In this document: piece by piece, positions 1 through 7,856 of the stretch
Layout of the letters: the number at the start of each line of letters is the position of its first letter
How positions within the stretch are numbered: position 1 is the stretch's first letter
DNA from: JANNRW01 sp031401815
GTDB taxonomy: Bacteria; Desulfobacterota; Desulfuromonadia; Geobacterales; DSM-12255
Direction: 5' to 3'
DNA: 12,631 nucleotides
Assembly: GCA_031401815.1 (NCBI GenBank)
Contig: JANNRW010000431.1
Location: 1-12,631 of the forward strand
Translations under genes and position numbers: made by a program
Notes under the pieces: generated by a model
The model's input: the letters and a program-made list of their open reading frames with translations, nothing else
Database searches by the model: none
What the model was told of the DNA's origin: nothing

Positions 1-2850
1 CGCCGGTGCAGGCGGTATCGCTGCTGCGGGTGACGCTCCCCTCTTCGCACTTGCGGTACATGTTGCCGTTGTCGTCGTATAGCATACCGACCAGTAACGT
101 ACCGGTCTGACTGTTCTGCCTTACTTCTTTGAGCTGGTTGGCAGCGTCATAAACATAGGCGCTGACGGCGCTTCCAACCTGCTTTGTCGCGCGGTTGTTC
201 AGCGGGTCGTATTCGTAGTTCTCCTGCTGGCTTGCAGTGCCGTTGGCTACCTGGGTCAGCCGGTTCAGGGCATCGTACAGGTAGCTGTAACTGGTAGCTG
301 TTGGGCCGACTTTCTCGGCGTGGGTCAAGCGGTTGCCAAAGCCGTCATAGGTGTAGTCGTGCTGACTGATGACGGTATTGGCATTAGTCCGGTTCACCAC
401 CTGAGAGAGTGTGTTGTCGGCATTGTAGGTGTATCTGGCTGTTATGCCATTGGGGAACCATTTCTCGGTCAGCCGCCCCCCCTTGTCGTAGGCAAAGGTG
501 ACGGTGTCGTAATTGGCAGCCCAGATGCCGGAGAGCCTGCCAACCTGGTCGTAGAGGTAGTCTGTCTGGTTGTCGTCGGAGTCGATGACGGAGTTTAACA
601 ACCCGCCGGGACTGTAGTCATAGGTGAGCTTCTTCCCGCCACGGCTGTCTGTTACGCTTTGCAGCCGGTGTGCCGGGTCGTAGGCGAAACTATAGGATAT
701 GGCAGGGCTGGTGTTGGTTGCGCTGGTTACCTGCCCGAGCGGGTTGCGGGTGTAAGTGACGTTCCCGGCTGTGCTGGTACGGGTCAGTATCTGATGGCCA
801 TAGCCCCAGGTGTAACTTGTAGTCTGCTGCCTGGCGTCAGTCATGCTGGTGACGTTGTTGTTCACGTCATAAACAAAGGTCCACTGCTTGCCCAGCGGAT
901 CGGTCTCTTTCAGCTTTCTGCCAAAGTCGTCGTACTGCCAGGCTGCCTGGGTGGTGACGCTGTCGTTGGCCGGATTGGTGCCACTGCTGTCAGTTCTTCC
1001 TGCCTGTATCTGGGTAAGGTTGCCAGGATTATCGTAGCTGTATTTCGTGACAGGGCGAATAGTTCCGTAGGTGGCATCAGCGTACTGAGGGCCGACTATC
1101 CTGGTGGGGCGGCTCAGTTCGTCATAGGTGGTCATAGTGGTGCGGCTTGTACTTCCGTCAGCCGGGATGTCGGTAACGGTGGTGACATTGCCGTTGGCAT
1201 CGTAATCGTACTCTAGGGCATGGCCGTTGCTGTAGGACTGGATTTTTGGGTGAGTGATCTTTTTCAGGCGACCATCTTTGGTGGCGTCGTAATACTCGTA
1301 GCTTGTCGTGTTGCCGTTCGGATCGGTGATGCTGCGAACTTTGCCGGAAAGGTCGAGAGTTTTTACGACGCTGTTCCCTTCTTCGTCGTATGCCTTGATT
1401 ATCCGGTTATTGGCATCGTAATCAAATGCCAGGGTGTAGTTGTCCGGGTTGGTGATTTTGATGACATTTCCGGAAGTGTCATAGCTATAGGCGGTGACGT
1501 TCCCTGCGGCATCTATGGCGCTCTGTTTCCGGTCGGAGAGGTCATAGGCGGCGTTTGTGCTGTCCAGAAGTTTTGGCATTTCGTTGTAGGTTATGAGCAG
1601 TTTCTGCTCTGCCGGGTTGCCGTTTGCGTCATAGAGGTAGTCGCGCTGGTTGCCGGTTGCGTCTGTGCCACGTATTACCCGGTCTACAGGATCATAGTCA
1701 TATGCGGTTGCCTGCCAGTCGACATCTATGCCGGTCTTCAGCCGCCCCAGGCTGTCGTAAGTAAGGTTGGCGGAGTCATATTCACCTGTGGCAATGCTGC
1801 CGTCGCCGTCCTTGTCCCCCCGTCGGGTGATGCTGACCGGATTCAGCCCCTGAACATTGTTGATTGTGTCGTTATAGCCGTATTCCAGGGTCAGCCCGGT
1901 GAGGTTTGCCGGATTGGCTGCCTGTGCGGCGAAGTCCCGCACTTTGCGGCTTGTTAAGGGGTTGCCCCAGTTGTCATATGTTGTGACGTTCCAGGCAACG
2001 ATGTCTGTAGCATTGGAGGTATAGGTAGTTGGATCGATATTCGCGCCAAGGCCGCTTTTAAGTTTGATGCTCTGTTGCAGGTTGCCGTTTGCGTCGTACT
2101 TGTAGAGGGTGTAGTTGCCGTTGGCATCCTTTACTTTGCCCGGCTGGTTGAAGTTGTTGAAATGGCTGAACTCTACCGTAGCGCCGGATGGATTGGTGAT
2201 TTGGGTGACATTGCCGCTGCTGTCGTACTGGTAGCCGGTCTGATAGCCTTCCGGGTCGGTTTTGCCGAGCCGGTTGTATGGGTTCGTCGTGTCATAGCTG
2301 TATGTCCGGGTTGCGCCGTTCTCTTCAACTATCTTTACCGGGTTGCCGTATTCGTTGAAGAAAAACTTCCGGGTAAAGCCCCGCTCGTTTACTTGCACTG
2401 TCTCTCGGCGGAAATCGTTGTAGGTGAAGGTGTTGGTCTCGCCCAGGGTGTTGTAATGCCTGAAGGCTCTACCATTGGCATAGTACTCGAAGGTCATGCC
2501 ATTGCCACGGGGTAGGGTGTACTTCTTCATGGCGTGATTCAGGTTGATGCCGTCGCTAGCTCCGTAATAGTCGTAGCTCACCGGGTTCTGGCTGCCAGCC
2601 ACGGCTAAAGGGTTCTTATAGGTAATGAGGTTGCCGCTGCCGTCGTAGAAGTACTGGTGGCTGCGGCCTGTCCAGTCGCTTACCTGGCTGATACGGCTGC
2701 CGGAGTAGGTAAGAGTGAGAGTCCGACCCAGACCATCGGTAATTGTGGTCAGGTTGTTGCCGCTGTAGGCCAGGGCAAGGGTGTTATTGTTCCGGTCGCT
2801 GATTGAGATAAGCCGTGCCTTCTGCCCCACGGTTCCAGCGACGTTTTCAA
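1..2850 (-). repeat. RHS/YD-repeat tract (protein-level repeats)
   Basis: The translated tract holds many degenerate repeats of about 20 residues centred on Tyr-Asp with a following Gly-Asn or Gly-Arg. Examples are FYDGSGN near 2640, KYDANGNLQ near 2090, TYDSLGRL near 1750, LYDANGN near 1630, DYDANGN near 1200, LYDALNRLTQVAN near 260 and LYDDNGNMYRK near 70. The DNA copies are divergent, so this is an old protein repeat and not a recent tandem duplication. The tract continues past the left edge. Confidence 0.88.
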
Positions 2851-5800
2851 AGGTGTAGGTAAGGCCGTTCTTTTCCCGGATAGTATAGGTGCCGTTCCCG
2901 CTCTTGGTCATCTGGAAGAAGAAGCCGCTGGGCTGGGTGAAAGTGCTGCCGGTCGGCACTCCGCTTGAGTTCCCGGCTACCTGAATGAATTTTACTGCGC
3001 CGGTGCCGTCAGTCCATGATAATGCCGAGGTTATGCCATCTGTGTCAGCAGATTCAATAGATCCATTAAAGTTGTCATCCCTGAAGGTGAGATAGTGGTT
3101 GAAGCTGTGAGTCCAGCCATATCCCAAAGGGCCGTCCTGGGGGCTGCGGCTGTTGTAGGAGCGCTCAAATACCAGCGGCAGGCCACCCCGCCCTTTAATG
3201 CTGAGATCCCGCTCGGTGTGGTACATGTTGCCGGTAACCATGTTGATCGGGTCGCCGCTGGTGGTGTTATAGGTGGATTGGCCTGAAGTGATTAAACCAA
3301 CAATGGTCGGCGGAGTATTTATCGGCGTAAACTCGGTATCAAAACATGCCTGCACATAACCGGTGTCAATAGTCGGAGTGTAGTTATAGGAAACCGGTTC
3401 AGAGACTGTGAATCCCCCGGCAGCCTGGGCAATGGCATACCAGGCATACATATGCCCTGTAGCCGTGTCATTCTTCAACGCTTCGTAAACGACTCCTTTC
3501 CACGTCTGATACTGAATAAGGCTGCGGGGGATATTAAGCGTATACCCTTGTGAGATGTAGCTGGTGTAGATATCGCTGACTTGATTTGTAGTGTAATTCA
3601 GGGCTGAATTGCTGTTGTTAAGGAACTTGTAACACTGGCTTGACGCGTTGGCACAAGTGGTCTCGTCACCGGATACACTCCAGTTGGCGTTGGTGAGTGT
3701 TAATATATCAATGACATTCTCATTGGCGAACTGCATGCCGCGAACTGTGGAGACTGCATCCAGACGAGAGTTTTCCTGCCAGACATAAGATTCAAGAGCA
3801 GAACTTGTGAACATTGCAAGCTGGAAGGATTTCCAGATGAAAGCGCCAGTGGAAATATCAACACTCCGACTAATTAATCCTGGCATGTCTACCAAATATC
3901 CCTCACGGTGAACGGCAAAGGGGAGGTCAAAAAGGTACTGAACCTTGGTTCTCGCGCAGGTAAGCCCCAAGTGATCGCCATTTTCGCCGGTGCTGCCGTC
4001 CAACTCACCGATGTGCTTGAAGGCATCGGCGGTATAGCGCAAATACTTTAGCCCCACAATGTTGAGGAATTCCCCTTCTGTCTCCTCCTGGTTGGTCATT
4101 GGGTTGGTCGTAGCCTTGACCGCATCAAGAAGCAGCTTGCTTCTTTCAGTAATAAGCCGGTCAGAAGTCTGGTTGGCATAGGCTAGAAGCGCGTGGTAGT
4201 TGGCAGCATTGATGTTGCTATAGGTGATGGTGTTGCGGGTCGATGTGGTCAAGTCAGCCAGTGAGATAGTCATGGTCAGTTGGTTATCTGTGGTACAGAG
4301 ACCGACTGATGAGGCTCCGGTTGCCTTTAATAACCCCTCGTTCCTGATGACTGGCACCACGTTGACAGTGCAGGGTATGGCTGAATCGAGATTGCCGTCA
4401 TTTTTCCATGCATCAAGGGTGGCCTGGTCGCCGGAAGTCGCACCGATGAATGAGAGCGTGGTACGTGTCAGCACCGTTTCGGGCAGGGAAAGTGTCGTGG
4501 CGGCAAGCGTAGCCCCGGCACTGTTTTTGGTGGTAATGGTGAGTTTGACCCGATGAGTGTCAGGCAGTTCTGCGGTTTCTGAAGAGTTTATGCCGCTTCC
4601 CCAGGGTGGAAAGTTGATGATTTCATAGGGTGGCGATGCTGGAAGGATATCAACCTTGCGCTTAAGGCTGACGCCTTTGTATGGGACATCTTCAAGAGTA
4701 TTGTTATTGTAATTGGGAGCCAGACTTTTGATCGCTGTTTCGATCTGTTGTTCATATGCTTCTGACGGCAGGGTGTTGGTGCGGGTCGCTATGTAGGTAA
4801 CGTAATCAAAATCGACGTTGGTTGCTATCCCGGCTTGGTAGGTTTTGTCCTTGAAACTGGCATCAAGCGGTATCCAGCGGTGACCCGCGTTATCAAGCTT
4901 CGCACCCCGGTAGTGGGCATAGGGGACACAGGCTTCAGCCCAGACATGGGTGAATTGCACGGTACCGGTTCCGGGATAAAAACCCACGGGTAAGCCTCCA
5001 TGTCCAAGCACTTTATATGCGGCTGCCTGTGTCTTAACTCCCAACCAGCGCAGCAGCCGGTCTTCATTCACAGAATTGACATTCCCCTTCACATAACGGG
5101 CTGGTATGTTTGAAGCCCTGAGCAGGGCGATAAGCAGCGATGTCTGGTCGGTAGCATTGCCTGCTCTGGCAACAAGGGTGCCAGTCGCCCCCTTGATGGA
5201 GCCGTAGTATGGTTCAAATCTGATTTCGTTAGCAACGTATTCAAGGATTCTTGCAGGAGAGTAGCCGAGCTGATGCGCCAACGCCCTTATTTCAGTAGTA
5301 AGTTTTACTTCCTGACTCTCCCCAAGGTCAGCGGCTGTATAGGCGCAGCTTAGCGCTTCGCCCGGCGTCGGATCAGGCAGCGGCGCCAGCAAGGTGTTAC
5401 CGTTGAAAGCATAAAGGTTATTCAGGGTGCGTGGTCGGGAGAGGAGAAATGCAGGCGGCGCCGCATGGTTTTTGTCCGGAGATTGAAATGGCCGATTCTC
5501 GTTGGTCCAGATGGGGAGTGGTTTCCCGTCATTATTCCGCTTTTGCTCTTTCAGTTTCCCGTGCAGTTCGTGCAGTTCCCAGCGAGCTTTGGCTACAGCT
5601 TTACCCCGGCCATGTTTATCCGGTGCCGTGCGTACATCTTCAAGTGAACGGTCAATTCGGTTGAAACGCTCTTCGACCTTTTCTTTCAGTTCGTCCCACG
5701 ATGCAACCTGCGCAGTCAAACCCAGCGAGGCAAGCCGCTCTCTGGTAGCTGCAAATTTTAACTTCAGTTCAGAGCGGATTACGCCAAGTTCGTTTGCTTT

Positions 5801-6082
5801 GGCATGGAGGAGCATCCGCCTGGTAGCAATGGCAGATTCATTGGCGGCAGTATCTTCGTCAAGGCTCTTGAGAAGGTCTGACGCCTCGTCCAGATGGCGG
5901 CTGAGCGCCAGCGCCAAGGGGTCGTCTGTCTGTTGTCGTTGGCCAACAATCCTGGATATCACTTCATCCGGCAGCGGTGCTGGGTCGCGGTGTCCGGCAT
6001 GAGCAATGTGGGCAAAGCCCGTTAAAGTCAGCAACAGTGCCCAGATGGGTAGCCCTCTACGTGACATTACAGGTAAAGTCAT
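1..6082 (-). CDS. Giant secreted transglutaminase-like/RHS (YD-repeat) protein, C-terminus outside window
   Basis: The frame is open from an ATG at 6082 to the left edge with no stop; I translated it line by line, giving at least 2027 residues. Residues 1-29 form a Sec signal peptide (basic MSRRG, hydrophobic core, cleavage AHA|G). Residues about 40-200 are charged and helical. A transglutaminase-like domain lies at about 290-415, followed by about 520 residues I do not recognise. An RHS N-terminal (DUF6531-like) module at about 940-1000 carries DPINMVTGN, RSYNSR and GYGWTHSF. From about residue 1080 onward come YD repeats such as YDANGN. RHS repeats are known to build a beta-sheet cocoon. 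The conserved RHS core and any variable C-terminal domain would lie left of the window. The protein is probably periplasmic, surface-bound or released. The gene is last of the visible series, 28 nt after its upstream neighbour. Whether it is a toxin, adhesin or structural protein cannot be told here. Confidence 0.9.
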   Translation of the reverse strand, partial: MTLPVMSRRGLPIWALLLTLTGFAHIAHAGHRDPAPLPDEVISRIVGQRQQTDDPLALALSRHLDEASDLLKSLDEDTAANESAIATRRMLLHAKANELGVIRSELKLKFAATRERLASLGLTAQVASWDELKEKVEERFNRIDRSLEDVRTAPDKHGRGKAVAKARWELHELHGKLKEQKRNNDGKPLPIWTNENRPFQSPDKNHAAPPAFLLSRPRTLNNLYAFNGNTLLAPLPDPTPGEALSCAYTAADLGESQEVKLTTEIRALAHQLGYSPARILEYVANEIRFEPYYGSIKGATGTLVARAGNATDQTSLLIALLRASNIPARYVKGNVNSVNEDRLLRWLGVKTQAAAYKVLGHGGLPVGFYPGTGTVQFTHVWAEACVPYAHYRGAKLDNAGHRWIPLDASFKDKTYQAGIATNVDFDYVTYIATRTNTLPSEAYEQQIETAIKSLAPNYNNNTLEDVPYKGVSLKRKVDILPASPPYEIINFPPWGSGINSSETAELPDTHRVKLTITTKNSAGATLAATTLSLPETVLTRTTLSFIGATSGDQATLDAWKNDGNLDSAIPCTVNVVPVIRNEGLLKATGASSVGLCTTDNQLTMTISLADLTTSTRNTITYSNINAANYHALLAYANQTSDRLITERSKLLLDAVKATTNPMTNQEETEGEFLNIVGLKYLRYTADAFKHIGELDGSTGENGDHLGLTCARTKVQYLFDLPFAVHREGYLVDMPGLISRSVDISTGAFIWKSFQLAMFTSSALESYVWQENSRLDAVSTVRGMQFANENVIDILTLTNANWSVSGDETTCANASSQCYKFLNNSNSALNYTTNQVSDIYTSYISQGYTLNIPRSLIQYQTWKGVVYEALKNDTATGHMYAWYAIAQAAGGFTVSEPVSYNYTPTIDTGYVQACFDTEFTPINTPPTIVGLITSGQSTYNTTSGDPINMVTGNMYHTERDLSIKGRGGLPLVFERSYNSRSPQDGPLGYGWTHSFNHYLTFRDDNFNGSIESADTDGITSALSWTDGTGAVKFIQVAGNSSGVPTGSTFTQPSGFFFQMTKSGNGTYTIREKNGLTYTFENVAGTVGQKARLISISDRNNNTLALAYSGNNLTTITDGLGRTLTLTYSGSRISQVSDWTGRSHQYFYDGSGNLITYKNPLAVAGSQNPVSYDYYGASDGINLNHAMKKYTLPRGNGMTFEYYANGRAFRHYNTLGETNTFTYNDFRRETVQVNERGFTRKFFFNEYGNPVKIVEENGATRTYSYDTTNPYNRLGKTDPEGYQTGYQYDSSGNVTQITNPSGATVEFSHFNNFNQPGKVKDANGNYTLYKYDANGNLQQSIKLKSGLGANIDPTTYTSNATDIVAWNVTTYDNWGNPLTSRKVRDFAAQAANPANLTGLTLEYGYNDTINNVQGLNPVSITRRGDKDGDGSIATGEYDSANLTYDSLGRLKTGIDVDWQATAYDYDPVDRVIRGTDATGNQRDYLYDANGNPAEQKLLITYNEMPKLLDSTNAAYDLSDRKQSAIDAAGNVTAYSYDTSGNVIKITNPDNYTLAFDYDANNRIIKAYDEEGNSVVKTLDLSGKVRSITDPNGNTTSYEYYDATKDGRLKKITHPKIQSYSNGHALEYDYDANGNVTTVTDIPADGSTSRTTMTTYDELSRPTRIVGPQYADATYGTIRPVTKYSYDNPGNLTQIQAGRTDSSGTNPANDSVTTQAAWQYDDFGRKLKETDPLGKQWTFVYDVNNNVTSMTDARQQTTSYTWGYGHQILTRTSTAGNVTYTRNPLGQVTSATNTSPAISYSFAYDPAHRLQSVTDSRGGKKLTYDYSPGGLLNSVIDSDDNQTDYLYDQVGRLSGIWAANYDTVTFAYDKGGRLTEKWFPNGITARYTYNADNTLSQVVNRTNANTVISQHDYTYDGFGNRLTHAEKVGPTATSYSYLYDALNRLTQVANGTASQQENYEYDPLNNRATKQVGSAVSAYVYDAANQLKEVRQNSQTGTLLVGMLYDDNGNMYRKCEEGSVTRSSDTACTG
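1781..1816 (-). other. Canonical EF-hand-like calcium loop within the YD repeats
   Basis: Residues 1423-1434 read DKDGDGSIATGE, fitting the 12-residue EF-hand loop exactly: Asp at 1, 3 and 5, Gly at 6, Ser at 7, Ile at 8 and Glu at 12. It interrupts the YD repeats just before YDSANLTYDSLGR. The flanking sequence is repeat-like and not clearly helical, so it may be a single loop in the style of extracellular calcium-binding proteins and not a full EF-hand. Confidence 0.6.
3044..3079 (-). other. EF-hand-like loop at the start of the RHS half
   Basis: Residues 1002-1013 read DDNFNGSIESAD. Acidic or polar residues fall at loop positions 1, 3, 5, 7, 9 and 12, with Gly at 6 and Ile at 8, as in calcium-binding EF-hand loops. 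Position 12 is Asp in place of the usual Glu. Calcium binding is inferred from the pattern only. Confidence 0.5.
3083..3265 (-). other. RHS N-terminal (DUF6531-like) module
   Basis: Residues about 940-1000 read SGDPINMVTGN, then YHTERDL, then LPLVFERSYNSR, then GPLGYGWTHSF. This order is the typical entry module of RHS/YD-repeat proteins, where it precedes the repeat shell. It marks the border between the N-terminal transglutaminase-like half and the RHS half of the protein. Confidence 0.85.
4838..5215 (-). other. Transglutaminase-like domain lacking the catalytic Cys (inside the RHS protein)
   Basis: Residues about 290-415 of the giant protein match the transglutaminase core: a helix ending SLLIALLRASNIPARYV, then FTHVWAE with the expected His at 379, then WIPLDASF with the expected Asp at 407. 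In active members a Cys sits in a G-D-C-type turn before the helix. Here the turn reads GNATDQTS, and the aligned residue is Ala310 (codon 5153-5155). From memory, related RHS-linked domains also have a G-N-x-x-D-Q form without Cys, so this is probably a subfamily trait and not a recent mutation. The domain may bind or act structurally, or use different chemistry. Confidence 0.8.
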
Positions 6083-6090
6083 ACGATAAT

Positions 6091-6094
6091 CTCC
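6091..6094 (-). promoter_or_regulatory. Ribosome binding site of the RHS gene
   Basis: On the minus strand GGAG lies 8 nt before the ATG at 6082. It sits in the 28-nt gap after the stop of the upstream gene. It supports this start over the in-frame ATG five codons later (residue 6), as does the intact signal peptide. Confidence 0.6.
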
Positions 6095-6110
6095 ACTTTA
6101 ATAGTGCGTG

Positions 6111-7796
6111 CTATTGAATGGTAATGCTGTCAATGACTACTGAACCGCCGCTGATGGTGAGCGTACCGGTAAATGTGGTTGAGCCGATCTGATTCGTAAA
6201 GATGTCGTCATAACCGCCGTTGAGATTAACCGTTATTGCCTGGTCAAATGTAAGATCTTCAGTCAGGGTAGCATCTGTAGTCCGGATGGTTACAGTGCCA
6301 CCGATAGCCTGTGCAGTGTATGCTGCCTGTAGTGTGTCGAAGTAGCCAATTGCCGGTAATTGCACCATGACCGGAAGGGGGCTGACATTTATCTGGCTGG
6401 GGGTAGTGGCGCTCAGACCTGTAGTGTCGCTGACTTTGTAGTAGAAGTTGAATCTTCCGGTTGCGGTCGGGACGCCGCTGATAACGCCAGTGGTACTGCC
6501 AAGAGAAAGACCGGCAGGAAGGCTTCCGGATACCATGTTCCAGGAATAAGGAGAGGTGCCGCCGCTGACAGTCAGCGACATGTTGAAACTGTGGTTGACA
6601 GGAATAGTAGCAAGCAGCACTGTGGCATTGATCCCGATAATTCCGTCACCGTTCCCTGTGTTGAGGCTGCGTCCGTCAGCTCCTGACGGATTTGTAAGGA
6701 GGATGCTCTCAACTACATCGGGAATGCCATCGTTATCTGAATCGGTAAGGGTGGTTGCCGGTAATGTTTGCAAGGCGAGGGCGGTTGTTAGTGGATCGCT
6801 GTTCCAACTACCGTTCGCTAGCTGCTGAGTGACGAGGAAGCCCAAGGCATTATCCATGACTGTCTTGGCGGCAATGGCAGCGGCATTATTAGCGTTCTTT
6901 GCCTCACTTAATGCAATATAGGCAAGTGCTGTTTCATAGGGATGACTTACTGTAGCAGACTGATCTTCGGCAAACCCGCCATCCGGCTTTTGCCTGGCAA
7001 TCAGCCAGTTCACGCCGTTGGTTATGAAGGAGTCGGTTGTCCAGCCGGTCTTGTAGCGGCTGAAGGTAGCTATATTGTGAGCGGTGGGAATGACTCGGCT
7101 GACGGATGTTCCCGACTGTCCTCTTATGGAAGTAAAAGGCCAGCCGCCATCTACATTCTGACTTGATGAAATGAACGTGAGAGACGTCAGAGTGTCGCTA
7201 TAGGCGTAGTTGGCTATATACAGGGCATCCATGGCTAGCGACGTGTCAGGAAAGCTGCCGAAATACTGCGAATATGCACCCCAGCTTTTGGTGCCGGGAT
7301 GACGCAAACCAGTCAGATGATTCATGAGCGATGCTACATCGGCACCGGATCTGTACAGGGCTATGGATTTGCGGGAAAGACTGTCTATGCTTTGAGTGTC
7401 TGCATTGGAAAGCCACGATTGGGCGGTTGCAATGGTGCGGCCTCTGATAATTCCGGCATTAAGCAATGCTTCGAGAGCCGCAGCGGTCGGCTGGGTCTGT
7501 AATCCACCTAAGGTTTTCCAGCTCCCGTCCCCTTTCTGGTTGATGTACAGCCAGGCAAGCCCTTTGCTCCTTGCCTGCTCGATTTCTGTCTGAGTTGCCG
7601 AATAAGATTGCTGAGATTGGTTTGATGAAGGCAGGGCTGACGTGGTGATATTTTCTGGCGAAGCGCCGTTTGTCGTGTAATGGATGCTTGCAGGAGTATT
7701 GGGTTGCAGCTTAAGTTTTGCGGCGCTGACGGTCGTTGGCCAACATAATAAGATTACCCCCGGAAAAAGAATGGCAGCTTTTGACCATGATTTCAT
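6111..7796 (-). CDS. Secreted prenyltransferase/squalene-cyclase-repeat protein with Ig-like domain and beta-rich tail
   Basis: This is a 561-residue Sec-exported protein of unknown role. Residues 1-25 are a signal peptide (cleavage near VSA|A). Residues about 75-350 hold alpha/alpha-toroid repeats marked by QKGDGSW (87-93), QNVDGGW (213-219), QKPDGGF (269-275) and QLANGSW (325-331), as in the squalene cyclase/prenyltransferase repeat family. No DxDD cyclase motif is present, so a binding role is more likely than terpene cyclisation. DSDNDGIPD (352-360) resembles a thrombospondin type 3 calcium loop. Residues about 395-472 resemble a putative Ig (He_PIG) domain with SLPAGLSL and TGVISGVPT. 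Residues about 485-561 are beta-rich and end in a GGYDD segment and SGGSVVIDSITIQ. The gene starts 60 nt after the permease stop and ends 28 nt before the RHS gene, so co-expression with both is likely. Confidence 0.88.
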   Translation of the reverse strand: MKSWSKAAILFPGVILLCWPTTVSAAKLKLQPNTPASIHYTTNGASPENITTSALPSSNQSQQSYSATQTEIEQARSKGLAWLYINQKGDGSWKTLGGLQTQPTAAALEALLNAGIIRGRTIATAQSWLSNADTQSIDSLSRKSIALYRSGADVASLMNHLTGLRHPGTKSWGAYSQYFGSFPDTSLAMDALYIANYAYSDTLTSLTFISSSQNVDGGWPFTSIRGQSGTSVSRVIPTAHNIATFSRYKTGWTTDSFITNGVNWLIARQKPDGGFAEDQSATVSHPYETALAYIALSEAKNANNAAAIAAKTVMDNALGFLVTQQLANGSWNSDPLTTALALQTLPATTLTDSDNDGIPDVVESILLTNPSGADGRSLNTGNGDGIIGINATVLLATIPVNHSFNMSLTVSGGTSPYSWNMVSGSLPAGLSLGSTTGVISGVPTATGRFNFYYKVSDTTGLSATTPSQINVSPLPVMVQLPAIGYFDTLQAAYTAQAIGGTVTIRTTDATLTEDLTFDQAITVNLNGGYDDIFTNQIGSTTFTGTLTISGGSVVIDSITIQ

Positions 7797-7800
7797 TCAA

Positions 7801-7823
7801 CCCTCCAATTTCCTCTCCAATTT
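7801..7823 (-). repeat. Tandem duplicated Shine-Dalgarno-like element before the prenyltransferase-repeat gene
   Basis: On the minus strand AAATTGGAGAGG is followed directly by AAATTGGAGGG. The second copy holds GGAGGG 4 nt before the ATG at 7796 and is the likely ribosome binding site. The first copy is a near-perfect duplicate 12 nt further upstream. Confidence 0.6.
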
Positions 7824-7856
7824 ACAGCCTGTTTCATAAAAGCTCATGAATGTTAG
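7824..7856 (-). other. Rest of the 60-nt gap between permease and prenyltransferase-repeat genes
   Basis: This short AT-rich stretch has a weak TTCAT/ATGAA inverted repeat with no T-run after it. I see no convincing terminator and no clear -35/-10 pair, so read-through from the pump genes is the simplest reading. Confidence 0.4.

Noticed and set aside
320..2515. Several long open frames on the plus strand (320-598, 659-1216, 1220-1957, 2075-2515)
   Set aside because: They lie in codon register opposite the RHS gene and mirror its repeat codons (Tyr-Asp and Gly-Asn codons read as Val, Gly and Ile). They have no ribosome binding sites and low-complexity Val/Gly-rich products, so they are shadows of the real gene.
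1..2850. CRISPR array or DNA tandem repeat suggested by the recurring gtcgta-type words
   Set aside because: The recurrence comes from Tyr-Asp codons of the YD repeats; the spacing is irregular and copies diverge at the DNA level.
5431..6002. Overlapping plus-strand frames near the RHS gene start
   Set aside because: The minus-strand frame here encodes a sensible signal peptide and helical region that continues into the transglutaminase-like domain; the plus-strand products look like antisense translation.
6111..7796. Squalene-hopene cyclase or other terpene cyclase
   Set aside because: The repeats fit the fold, but there is no DxDD motif, the protein has a Sec signal peptide and about 200 residues of extra surface-type domains, and no terpenoid genes are nearby.
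7824..7856. Possible hairpin (TTCAT/ATGAA) as terminator or regulator
   Set aside because: The stem is only 5 bp, has a short AT-rich loop and no following T-run, so it is within chance expectation.
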